Shown here: in pieces, positions 24,956 to 32,600 of the stretch
How the letters are laid out: each line of letters begins with the position of its first letter
How positions within the stretch are numbered: the first letter of the stretch is position 1
Source of the DNA: an uncultured Bacteroidales bacterium
GTDB taxonomy: Bacteria; Bacteroidota; Bacteroidia; Bacteroidales; UBA932
Assembly (NCBI GenBank): GCA_934726455.1
Contig: CAKVDS010000006.1
Coordinates: 1-64,000, forward strand
Direction of reading: 5' to 3'
Length of the DNA stretch: 64,000 nt
Notes under the pieces: model-generated
What the model was told of the DNA's origin: nothing
The model's input: the letters and a program-made list of their open reading frames with translations, nothing else
Database searches by the model: none
Position numbers and translations under genes: made by a program

Positions 24956-25861
24956 ATGAAAACGTTTACAGAAAAGGAAAGGCTCTGCGAGGCAACCTTT
25001 CAATCAGCGGGGCCATACTGGCACGCATTCACATCCGGGAAAGAAACTCCGCTTATTTTTGCGGACGAAGAGGCTTTTGCTTTCGGAATGAACACGATTG
25101 CAATGGCTGCGGGCATCTTCAAGCAAATCAGGATCCTGGCGTTCGAAATCATGGGCAACCATTTCCACTTTATACTTTCTGGGAACGGGGAATCCGCAAC
25201 AGCATTCTGGAATTATCTGCGCAAGCGGCTGTCACGGTCATTCCCGGAGATGAGAAAAATGGAGCTCTCGCTGAAACCAATAGACAACCTCCAGTCAATG
25301 CGTAATAATATAGTCTACACCAACCGTAATGGTTATGTGGCGAATTCCGCTTATACTCCATTCAGTTACCCATGGGGTACAGGGCGTTACTATTTTTTAG
25401 AATGGCCAGTCACTAAGATCCTTAAGCAGATTTTCGTGGATGACCGCAGGAAAATGTTCAGATGCCGGACTCCGGATGTTCCTTCAAATTGGGCAGTCAC
25501 TGATGGATATATCTCACCGGAGTCATACTGCGCCATAAAGTTCGGGATGTCGATGTTCCGTGACGCGCATCACTATTTCTCATTGCTCAGCAAAAGTGTA
25601 GAGGCTTATGCGGAACTGGCAGCAGAACTGGGAGACAGCGAATTTCTTACCGATCAGGAGCTCTTCGGTAAATTGACAGCAATTCTCAAAAAAGAATATG
25701 GTGTACTTCGCTTGCGTGATCTTGGAGGACAACAGAAGAGGGATCTTGCCGTCAGGCTGCGCCGCGACTTCCGTTCATCCAACGGCCAGATCCGCCGCGT
25801 GCTTGGGCTGACTCAGTACGAGGTAGATGCTATGTTCCCTTTGACCGCTGAGCATCCTTAA
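24956..25861 (+). CDS. REP-associated tyrosine transposase (RAYT, Y1/HUH family)
   Basis: A 301-residue Y1 transposase of the IS200/IS605-related RAYT group. The HUH metal motif is MGNHFHFIL (His69, His71), and the likely nucleophile is Tyr121 in NNIVYTNRNGYV, followed by the Trp/Pro segment YPWGTGRYYF. The C-terminal LGLTQYEVDAMFP segment looks helix-turn-helix-like. Such enzymes cut single-stranded REP DNA and are thought to spread REPs without being classic transposons; no IS ends or tnpB are present. REP B ends 8 bases upstream and REP C starts 1 base after the stop. The frame stays open back through REP B, but the ATG at 24956 gives the family N-terminus. Confidence 0.88.
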   Translation: MKTFTEKERLCEATFQSAGPYWHAFTSGKETPLIFADEEAFAFGMNTIAMAAGIFKQIRILAFEIMGNHFHFILSGNGESATAFWNYLRKRLSRSFPEMRKMELSLKPIDNLQSMRNNIVYTNRNGYVANSAYTPFSYPWGTGRYYFLEWPVTKILKQIFVDDRRKMFRCRTPDVPSNWAVTDGYISPESYCAIKFGMSMFRDAHHYFSLLSKSVEAYAELAAELGDSEFLTDQELFGKLTAILKKEYGVLRLRDLGGQQKRDLAVRLRRDFRSSNGQIRRVLGLTQYEVDAMFPLTAEHP

Positions 25862-25862
25862 T

Positions 25863-25945
25863 TTTGTCCGGCAGAACCCGGTTTTACCGGATAAACGGTT
25901 GCCGAAGGAGACTTTGTCCGGCGAAAGGCCGTCTGGCCGGACAAA
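25863..25945 (+). repeat. REP element C: two-hairpin copy downstream of the RAYT gene
   Basis: An 83-base element equivalent to hairpins 1 and 2 of element B, in the same orientation and with the same 50-base hairpin-to-hairpin period; 7 of 83 positions differ. Hairpins are 25863-25895 and 25913-25945. Similarity stops at the end of hairpin 2, so hairpin 3 is missing. It lies between the convergent ends of the RAYT and yidD genes. Confidence 0.9.
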
Positions 25946-25968
25946 AAAGGACGGCGAGGCTGAGAGGC

Positions 25969-26208
25969 CTATGGCACCGGGTCATAGCCGCTGCCGCCCC
26001 AGGGATGGCAGCGCAGGATTCGCCGGAGACTCAGCCAGAATCCCTTGATCGGACCGTACTTGCGGAATGCTTCGAGGGCATATTGCGAGCAGGTGGGTGT
26101 AAAGCGGCAGGTGGGAGGTGTCAGAGGCGAGATGCATAGTTGATAGAACTTTATCAGCAGCACAAAAGGCAGCGAAAGTGCCTTTTTCAGGAAGACGGCG
26201 ACTTTCAT
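25969..26208 (-). CDS. yidD: Membrane protein insertion efficiency factor YidD
   Basis: A 79-residue YidD protein that aids YidC-dependent membrane insertion. LIKFYQLCISPLTPPTCRFTPTCSQYALEAFRKYG carries the family cysteines, and LRRILRCHPWGGSGYDPVP is the C-terminal signature (quoted in parts for recognition). It overlaps rnpA by 4 bases (ATGA), the usual rnpA-yidD coupling. It is the last gene of its leftward operon. Confidence 0.95.
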   Translation of the reverse strand: MKVAVFLKKALSLPFVLLIKFYQLCISPLTPPTCRFTPTCSQYALEAFRKYGPIKGFWLSLRRILRCHPWGGSGYDPVP

Positions 26209-26690
26209 AGTGCGGAACCGCTGTTCTGAGGATGCATCGGCGAAAGGTCAGTGGCCGGAGTCGAAGGAGAAACAGAATCCGATAAAGCTGCCGGTGCAGG
26301 GTGGTTTTGCGAGTCGGATGCAGCGCCCGCAGCCTTGCTGATTCGGGAGAGCACGGCCGCCACTTCAGAACGGATGGTCTCGTAGTCGGCAATCTCTTTG
26401 CCTGACCAGGCGAGCAGGAAGTCGATCCCTTGAGCGGACAGCATGTCTTTTTGAGTCCGGTAGGCCTCGCGCATCCGGCGTTTGAGAAGGTTGCGCTTGA
26501 CGGCCCTCTTGAAAAATTTCTTGGACACGGACACGACCACATGCCCCGCACCGTCTTCCCTTGACTTGTACCAACAATATTTCAGATGCGCACTCGTTCC
26601 CCATCTCCCTTTGGTGATGAGCGCGGAGATGTTGGTCTTTCCGCAGAGTCTTTCCTGTTTGGGGAGTGTGTTTGCCTTGGGGGCGGGCAT
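26205..26690 (-). CDS. rnpA: Ribonuclease P protein component
   Basis: A 161-residue RnpA that helps the RNase P RNA remove tRNA 5' leaders. The N-terminal half has LPKQERLCGKTNISALI, VVVSVSKKFFKRAVKRNLLKRRMREAYR (the RNR signature) and FLLAWSGKEIADYE. The last 40 or so residues are an Ala/Ser/Pro-rich tail beyond the usual length of about 120, probably disordered. It lies 2 bases after hemD; rpmH is not adjacent, unlike the classical order. Confidence 0.93.
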   Translation of the reverse strand: MPAPKANTLPKQERLCGKTNISALITKGRWGTSAHLKYCWYKSREDGAGHVVVSVSKKFFKRAVKRNLLKRRMREAYRTQKDMLSAQGIDFLLAWSGKEIADYETIRSEVAAVLSRISKAAGAASDSQNHPAPAALSDSVSPSTPATDLSPMHPQNSGSAL

Positions 26691-26692
26691 GC

Positions 26693-27439
26693 CTACCTGT
26701 TGTTTTCGAGATAGAGTTCAATGGCCCTGCCTACTGACGGGGCTTCCGGGGTAGGGGCCTTGACACAGATGCTGAGTCCGGCATCTTCCATGGCTTTTAC
26801 GACGGATTTACCGAAAGACACGAACTTGATGTCTCCCTGTTTGAAGTCAGGGAAGTTCTCTTTGAGAGAAACCACATCTGACGGATTGTACATCACTATG
26901 ATGTCGTATGAATGGAGGTCCAGCCCGTGAAGATCCTGCGGTACTGCCTTTACCAGCATCCCGAGCGTCCAGTCGAGGCCTGCTGACCCGAACAGATCCG
27001 TGATGGTGTCGGCGTTGGAGCCGACGGAAGCGGTGATGAGGAATTTCTCTCCCTTGTGTTTCGGGCCTACCAGACTGACTATGGACTGCGGAGTCCCGTC
27101 ACCGAAGAATATTTTGCGCTTGCGGTAGACTATGTGCTTCTGAAGATACATGGCCACGGCTTCCGTAGAGCAGAAATATTTCATCGTTTCAGGTACTTTG
27201 AAACGCATCTCATCGCATAGCTTGAAATAGGCGTCTATCGCGAGCCTCGAAGAGAAGACGACGGCCGTATAATCCGGAAGGTTGATTTTTTCTGCGCGGA
27301 ACTCCTTGGCTGAAAGGGGCTCCATCAGGAAGAACGGGTGGAAGTCCACCGTCGCGCCGAATTTGCTCTGCAGAGATTCATACGGTGCGAGGTTGGTCGG
27401 AGTCTGTTGTGAAATCAGTATCTTCATCTTGTGCATCAT
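26693..27439 (-). CDS. hemD: Uroporphyrinogen-III synthase
   Basis: A 248-residue HemD-family protein that closes and inverts hydroxymethylbilane to uroporphyrinogen III in haem/corrin synthesis. Matching segments are AVVFSSRLAIDAYFKLC and DIIVMYNPSDVVSLKENFPDF, typical of the divergent Bacteroidota form. The first ATG at 27439 overlaps the upstream stop (ATGA), supporting coupled translation; ATG 27427 (MKILISQQ) would give the more usual N-terminus. HemD is weakly conserved, so the assignment rests on family look and on its place in the operon. Confidence 0.82.
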   Translation of the reverse strand: MMHKMKILISQQTPTNLAPYESLQSKFGATVDFHPFFLMEPLSAKEFRAEKINLPDYTAVVFSSRLAIDAYFKLCDEMRFKVPETMKYFCSTEAVAMYLQKHIVYRKRKIFFGDGTPQSIVSLVGPKHKGEKFLITASVGSNADTITDLFGSAGLDWTLGMLVKAVPQDLHGLDLHSYDIIVMYNPSDVVSLKENFPDFKQGDIKFVSFGKSVVKAMEDAGLSICVKAPTPEAPSVGRAIELYLENNR

Positions 27440-28149
27440 AAAAACGCCGCGCTCGCCACCACCGCGGCGGCTGGCAGGATTTCAAGTCCGCAAAGATACA
27501 AAATTGTTGGCAAAGCGGAACGCCTGCTTTTCAAAATCTGCCAGGCGCGCACCAGCGCCAAAGCGAACGCCAGACCCGTCAGGGCGATGAAAACAGAACG
27601 GGTAACTTCATCAGGGACTGAGAATTGGGGCAATATCCCGATGACGGGAACAGCGATGGAAACCAGAATGATGAAATAATTGTAGAGACTGTGTCTGAGC
27701 GTGGCGAGAACTTCGGTGTTCATCTTTTTCGGACGGAAGACCGTATAGCATGAGGCTCTGAACAGGAAATATGCAAGCATCACGGCGAGGAGCGCCGCAC
27801 AACTCCATTCCTGAGGTATCAGATTCCAAAAGTCGGGGCGGTAGATCCCGCAGCGGTCAGCGGCCAGACAGAAAGGCAGGGTGTAGACCAGAGCCACCGT
27901 GTTGCGTATCCGTGCGGTACTTACATTGTATTCAAGGGATTCGCTGCCCCTTTTCCTGTCTAGCGCGTATAGCAGAGGAGGCGTCAGCCGTATGATGTCC
28001 TTAAGGTAGAACAATACCAGAATGACGGACAGCACGACGGCGATCCTGTTGGTTGCCAAGTCGTTCCATCCTGCCCGGGCTTGAAGTTCCGGCATCGGGA
28101 CGGTCGGCATTTCAAGCCGTCCATGTCTGAACAGTTCCTCCGCCAGCAT
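27436..28149 (-). CDS. DUF4271-type membrane protein
   Basis: A 237-residue inner-membrane protein with about six hydrophobic segments after a short polar N-terminus. It matches the DUF4271 family by size, topology and its place directly before hemD in Bacteroidota. Function unknown. Its ATG shares bases with the stop of the SUI1-like gene (TAATG), and its stop overlaps hemD. Confidence 0.8.
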   Translation of the reverse strand: MLAEELFRHGRLEMPTVPMPELQARAGWNDLATNRIAVVLSVILVLFYLKDIIRLTPPLLYALDRKRGSESLEYNVSTARIRNTVALVYTLPFCLAADRCGIYRPDFWNLIPQEWSCAALLAVMLAYFLFRASCYTVFRPKKMNTEVLATLRHSLYNYFIILVSIAVPVIGILPQFSVPDEVTRSVFIALTGLAFALALVRAWQILKSRRSALPTILYLCGLEILPAAAVVASAAFL

Positions 28150-28493
28150 CAGTTGCCGCGTTTGGCATTGTATCCCATTGATGTGAGCAGCGCGACCACT
28201 TTGTCACGCAGGTCGCCTTGGATGGTGATCTCGCCGTCTTTTGCCGTGCCTCCGACTCCGCAGCGGGTCTTGAGCGTCTTGGCCAGAGCGGACAGGTCTT
28301 CCGATGTCCCCACGAATCCTTCCACAAGAGTGACCTGCTTGCCGGCCCTCTGGCGGCGGTCAATCCGGACTATGAGCCGCTGCCGTCCCGGTTCGAGGGT
28401 CGCCGTCTCGGTTTTCTGCTCCGTCTGATATTGAAAATCGGGGTTGGTGGAATATACCACCCCGAGCCGCTTTTTCCAGTCCTGCTCTGCCAT
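28149..28493 (-). CDS. SUI1/eIF1-like translation factor (YciH family)
   Basis: A 114-residue protein with a C-terminal SUI1 fold: RIDRRQRAGKQVTLVEGFVG, LAKTLKTRCGVGGTAKDGE and IQGDLRDKVVALLTSMGY are hallmark segments. Bacterial homologues resemble eIF1 and can affect initiation fidelity; the true role is unsettled. It is the first gene of the leftward SUI1-DUF4271-hemD-rnpA-yidD operon, with a -7 box 15 bases upstream. The ATG at 28493 is preferred to one at 28511 that overlaps the box. Confidence 0.9.
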   Translation of the reverse strand: MAEQDWKKRLGVVYSTNPDFQYQTEQKTETATLEPGRQRLIVRIDRRQRAGKQVTLVEGFVGTSEDLSALAKTLKTRCGVGGTAKDGEITIQGDLRDKVVALLTSMGYNAKRGN

Positions 28494-28508
28494 TTGGGAT
28501 ATTTTTTG

Positions 28509-28516
28509 CAAAGATA
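28509..28516 (-). promoter_or_regulatory. -7 box of SUI1-hemD-rnpA-yidD operon
   Basis: TATCTTTG on the minus strand, exact consensus, 15 bases before the ATG at 28493. Confidence 0.65.
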
Positions 28517-28529
28517 ACGAATTTGGATG

Positions 28530-28537
28530 TATCTTTG
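28530..28537 (+). promoter_or_regulatory. Promoter of DUF2723 gene, 6 bases before ATG
   Basis: TATCTTTG -7 box with a TTTG at 28505-28508 (21-base spacer) as -33 element. The ATG at 28544 follows after 6 bases, predicting a near-leaderless mRNA. Confidence 0.7.
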
Positions 28538-28543
28538 TAGGTT

Positions 28544-31500
28544 ATGAATCAGAAGAAGTTCACATTGTGGCATAGGATAAGTGCTCTGGTTGCCCTGCTG
28601 GTGTCGGCTGTCACCTATCTGCTGACCATTGAACCGTCGGCCTCGTTCTGGGACTGCGGCGAGTTTATAGCATCATCATACAAACTTGAGGTCGGACACC
28701 CGCCTGGAAACCCGATGTTCCAGCTGATTGCCCGGTTCTTCACGATGTTCGGGGACAATATGCATGCTGCCGTCCTCGTCAATGCCATGAGCGCATTGTG
28801 TTCGGCTTTGACCATATTCTTCCTCTATCTCACGATAGTATGGTTTGTGAAACGTATGGTCAAGCCTGCCGCTGATGGCACATATACTGTATCCCAGACT
28901 ATAGCGATCCTCGGTTCGGGGCTGGTCGGCTCGCTTGCCTACTGCTTCTCCGACACTTTCTGGTTCTCGGCTGTCGAGGGTGAGGTTTATGCGATGTCGT
29001 CCCTGTTTACCGCCGCCGTGTTCTGGCTCATGACGGTCTGGTACGACCGCGCAGATCGTCCCCACTCCCTCAAGTGGGTGGTGCTCATAGCTTTCCTGAT
29101 GGGGCTGAGCATAGGGGTGCATCTTCTCAACCTGCTGATGATTCCTGCTCTGGTGTTCATGTATTACTACCGTATCAGGGAGGACAGGTCTTACAGTTTC
29201 AAGGAGTTGCTGAAGATATTCCTCGTGGGCGTCGTGATTCTTGCTCTGGTGCTTTTCATAATCATCCCGTGGATTCCTAAGTTTGCGGCATACACGGACC
29301 TCTTCTTCGTGAATGTCCTTGGACTGCCGTACAACAGCGGTGCCGCGTTCTTCATCGTGGCTCTGCTCGCATTGTGCTTCTGGGGGCTGTTCGTCACGCT
29401 CAAGAAGCAGAAATGCTTCCTGAACACTGCTCTTCTCTGCTTCACGACCATCCTGATAGGATTCTCCGTGTTCAGCATAGACATCATCCGCTCATGTGCC
29501 AAGACTCCGACCAACGAGTACCAGCCGGACAATGCGTTCACTCTGGTCCGTTATCTCTCACGCGAGCAGTACGGCTCGACCCCGATCCTTTATGGGCAGT
29601 ATTACGATGCTCCGTTCGAGCTCAAGACATCCAAGTACTGGGCGCCGTTGGACGGTAAGTACAAAAAGGTGGACGGGCCGGTGGATGCCAAGTACCTTTC
29701 TGAAGGCAAGATGCTCTTCCCGCGTATGTGGAGTTCCAGCCCGGACGGCAGGTATGAGGAGTTCTATGAGTACTATACCGGCGGCAAGGGAACCAAGTTG
29801 CCGGGCAGCACTCACCGCAAGCCGACTATGGGTGCGAACCTGCACTATTTCTTTGATTATCAGATGAACTGGATGTACTGGCGCTACTTCATGTGGAACT
29901 TTGTCGGCCGTCAGAACCAGGTGCACGCCCCTAATCCGGGAGACATATTCCACGGGAATTGGGAAAGCGGTGTCAAGTTTATCGATGAGTTCAGGCTCGG
30001 CGACCAGAGCGACGCCCCGGCTGTGCTGGCAGAGGACAAGGGCAAGAACCACTACTATTTCCTTCCGCTGCTGCTTGGCCTGCTCGGTCTTTTCTTCCAG
30101 TTCGACCGCGACAAGCGCGGCTGCTGGCTTAACTTCCTGATGTTCTTCATGACAGGCATAGCCATAGTGATATATCTCAACCAGCCGCCTTATCAGGTGA
30201 GGGAGAGGGATTATGCTTATGCCGGTTCGTTCTATTTCTTCTGCGTCTGGATAGGCATGGCCGTTGCCGCGATATCCAGCCTTCTGGAGAAAGCCCTCAA
30301 GGGGAGAGGCTCTGTGCCTGTGTCCGCCTTGACGACTGCGGCCTGTCTCTGCGTGCCTGTGCTTATGGCTGCGCAGAACTGGGATGATCACGACCGTTCC
30401 AACCGCCGCACTGCTGTGGAGGTGGCTGCCAATTACCTCAATTCAGTGGGGGAGAACGGCATACTCGTCACTCACGGGGACAATGACACCTTCCCTCTGT
30501 GGTACGCCCAGGAGGTGGAGAACATACGTCCGGATGTCCGTATATGCAACACATCGCTTCTCGGCACCGACTGGCACATCGACCAGATGAAGTGGGCGGT
30601 GAACGAATCGGCTCCGCTCGCGCTTTCTGTCGGGCAGGACCAGTACCTCTACGGCACCAACGAGTACGTTCCGGTCTACGACACGCGCAACGAGGTCACG
30701 AGCATCGCTGATGTGATGGCCCTTTTCCGCAATCCTAAGGTGAAGGCTCCGATGACGAGCGGCCGCAAGGTTGACTATATCGCCTCACGGCGGATTTCCA
30801 TCCCAGTCAACCGTGAAAACGTGATCCGCTCCGGCATCCTCGACGCCAAATACGCCTCGCAGATTCCGGATTCGATCATCATCACCATTCCAAAGGACAA
30901 GGATATGCTCACCAAGTCGGAGCTCTTTATGCTCGATCTCCTCTCCTGCTACCAGTGGGACAGGCCGATAAATCTGCTGAGCATGGGAGGTGACATTAAT
31001 ATAGGTATAAAGGAATACCTTGAATACGAGGGTTATTCATTCAAGCTGATACCTATAAAGAACAAGACCACCACTACCGTGGCCGGTTTCGTGGACACTG
31101 ATGACCTCTATCACAAGATGACGGAAGTCTACAAGTGGGATGCAGTGGCTGCCGGTGACTATTTTATCGATTATCAGAACCAGTACACCCACATGGGGGT
31201 TCTCTCTTTGAGAGGGATGTTCGTCACTTCAGCCAATGCCTTCATCAAAGCCGGGGAAACGGACAGGGCCATGGAGATGCTTGACAAGTGCCAGGACGTC
31301 ACCCGCGACTTCCCTCTGGAAGGTGTTCCTGTCGGATTCTCGGGCAATGACTATATGGTCATCAGCATGGTTGAGGACTACTACAAGCTCGGTGCTGCCG
31401 ACAAGGCCCGTGAACTCGGGGCGGAGATGGCGGAGCAGCTCTTGATATCAGCCAACTTCTACAGCCGCTTCTACACTTATGCCAAGGAGGACTTTGAACT

Positions 31501-31627
31501 TATAGGCAACTATATCTACTTCCTTGCCGAGGTGATGGAGAAAGGTGGTGACAAGGAACTCGGGAAACAGCTGAAAGACAACTTTATGGCTATGCTCGGA
31601 GTGTCACCTGAAGAGAACAGGGGCTAG
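28544..31627 (+). CDS. DUF2723 family membrane protein (putative protein O-mannosyltransferase-like GT)
   Basis: A 1027-residue integral membrane protein. The N-terminal third has about ten helices with an early acidic motif in a loop (SFWDCGEFIASSYKLEVGHP), the likely catalytic Asp/Glu region of a GT-C fold, and QVRERDYAYAGSFYFF further on. The C-terminal part (about 620-1027) is soluble, with helical repeat-like segments. DUF2723 proteins are GT-C enzymes related to PMT/ArnT and in Bacteroidota are linked to glycosylation of exported proteins; donor and acceptor are not readable here. Its stop codon is shared with the convergent RlmI-like gene (CTAG). Confidence 0.85.
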   Translation: MNQKKFTLWHRISALVALLVSAVTYLLTIEPSASFWDCGEFIASSYKLEVGHPPGNPMFQLIARFFTMFGDNMHAAVLVNAMSALCSALTIFFLYLTIVWFVKRMVKPAADGTYTVSQTIAILGSGLVGSLAYCFSDTFWFSAVEGEVYAMSSLFTAAVFWLMTVWYDRADRPHSLKWVVLIAFLMGLSIGVHLLNLLMIPALVFMYYYRIREDRSYSFKELLKIFLVGVVILALVLFIIIPWIPKFAAYTDLFFVNVLGLPYNSGAAFFIVALLALCFWGLFVTLKKQKCFLNTALLCFTTILIGFSVFSIDIIRSCAKTPTNEYQPDNAFTLVRYLSREQYGSTPILYGQYYDAPFELKTSKYWAPLDGKYKKVDGPVDAKYLSEGKMLFPRMWSSSPDGRYEEFYEYYTGGKGTKLPGSTHRKPTMGANLHYFFDYQMNWMYWRYFMWNFVGRQNQVHAPNPGDIFHGNWESGVKFIDEFRLGDQSDAPAVLAEDKGKNHYYFLPLLLGLLGLFFQFDRDKRGCWLNFLMFFMTGIAIVIYLNQPPYQVRERDYAYAGSFYFFCVWIGMAVAAISSLLEKALKGRGSVPVSALTTAACLCVPVLMAAQNWDDHDRSNRRTAVEVAANYLNSVGENGILVTHGDNDTFPLWYAQEVENIRPDVRICNTSLLGTDWHIDQMKWAVNESAPLALSVGQDQYLYGTNEYVPVYDTRNEVTSIADVMALFRNPKVKAPMTSGRKVDYIASRRISIPVNRENVIRSGILDAKYASQIPDSIIITIPKDKDMLTKSELFMLDLLSCYQWDRPINLLSMGGDINIGIKEYLEYEGYSFKLIPIKNKTTTTVAGFVDTDDLYHKMTEVYKWDAVAAGDYFIDYQNQYTHMGVLSLRGMFVTSANAFIKAGETDRAMEMLDKCQDVTRDFPLEGVPVGFSGNDYMVISMVEDYYKLGAADKARELGAEMAEQLLISANFYSRFYTYAKEDFELIGNYIYFLAEVMEKGGDKELGKQLKDNFMAMLGVSPEENRG

Positions 31628-32535
31628 CGCGCGAGCCGTATGACTACAGAGAGCGGGAGAGCTTTTCCGAACCGGTCGGTGAGGGCGAGTTCTCCCGATT
31701 CTATTTCGGCGTCTTTCCCGAGGCCGAAGGCCTGCTTTACCACTGTCTCACCGAGAAGAGGGGAGAAGCCGTTGGAGTAGAGGTTGAGGACGAGGAAACT
31801 GTTCTGTGGTGCGAGAATGGATCTGATGCTCCCCATCATCTCGAAAAGACATTCGTCAAGCTTCCACTTTTCCCCGTCAGGGCCGTGCCCGTAGGCTGGC
31901 GGATCCATGATGATCCCGTCATATACATTGCCGCGGCGCTCTTCCCTCTTGGCGAACTTCATGGCGTCTTCCACGACCCAGCGGATCCCGTCGAGTCCCG
32001 AGGCTTCCATGTTGCCCCTCGCCCAGGTGACGACCTGCCGGACGGAGTCCAGATGGGTCACGTCGGCACCTGCGGCCTTGGCTGCAAGAGATGCGGCACC
32101 GGTATATGCAAACAAGTTGAGGACTTTCGCTTTGCGGCCTTCTGTGCAGAGGCGGCGGGTCTGGCGGTAGATGTATTCCCAGTTGGGGGCCTGCTCGGGG
32201 AAGACCCCGACATGCTTGAATGATGTGAGCCCCAGACGGAGGGAGAATTCCGGCCCGCCCGGGGATCCCGCGTAGCGGATATACCACTGGTCTTCACTGC
32301 GCTTGATCCTCTCCCAAGTGCCGCTGTCCTCCTTGCCTGCCTTGCCGAATCCTGCTCCGGGGCGGAAGCGGGTGTGCGCGGCCCTTTCCCATTCCTTGCC
32401 GCTCATAGACTTGGCCCACAGAGCCTTAGGCTCCGGGCGTATGAGCATGTACGGGCCGAATCTTTCGAGCTTTTCTCCGTCTCCGGAGTCGACAAGCTCG
32501 TAGTCTTTCCAGAATGTTCCAGGGTATTCTATCAT
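31624..32535 (-). CDS. RlmI-like class I SAM-dependent methyltransferase
   Basis: A 303-residue methyltransferase. VLNLFAYTGAASLAAKAAGA is the SAM-binding motif I, HLDSVRQVVTWARGN motif II and MDPPAYGHGP the catalytic NPPY-like motif of the RlmI/RlmK group that methylates 23S rRNA cytosine or guanine. It lacks the N-terminal PUA domain of E. coli RlmI, so the exact target is unsure. The -7 box ends 8 bases before its ATG. Confidence 0.85.
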   Translation of the reverse strand: MIEYPGTFWKDYELVDSGDGEKLERFGPYMLIRPEPKALWAKSMSGKEWERAAHTRFRPGAGFGKAGKEDSGTWERIKRSEDQWYIRYAGSPGGPEFSLRLGLTSFKHVGVFPEQAPNWEYIYRQTRRLCTEGRKAKVLNLFAYTGAASLAAKAAGADVTHLDSVRQVVTWARGNMEASGLDGIRWVVEDAMKFAKREERRGNVYDGIIMDPPAYGHGPDGEKWKLDECLFEMMGSIRSILAPQNSFLVLNLYSNGFSPLLGETVVKQAFGLGKDAEIESGELALTDRFGKALPLSVVIRLAR

Positions 32536-32543
32536 AGCGGGTG

Positions 32544-32551
32544 CAAAGATA
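32544..32551 (-). promoter_or_regulatory. -7 box 8 bases before RlmI-like ATG
   Basis: TATCTTTG on the minus strand, exact consensus, with 8 bases to ATG 32535. Confidence 0.6.
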
Positions 32552-32565
32552 TGGATAAAAATTGC

Positions 32566-32573
32566 TAAATTTG
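32566..32573 (+). promoter_or_regulatory. -7 box of pgk
   Basis: TAAATTTG, exact consensus, 27 bases before ATG 32601; divergent from the RlmI-like promoter. Confidence 0.65.
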
Positions 32574-32600
32574 CAGAATTGAGATTAATATCATTTCTAT

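Noticed and set aside
24956..25861. The HUH gene as a full IS200/IS605 insertion sequence
   Set aside because: No tnpB or omega RNA is present, the protein is about twice the length of TnpA of IS200, and the flanks are REP hairpins and not IS left and right ends.
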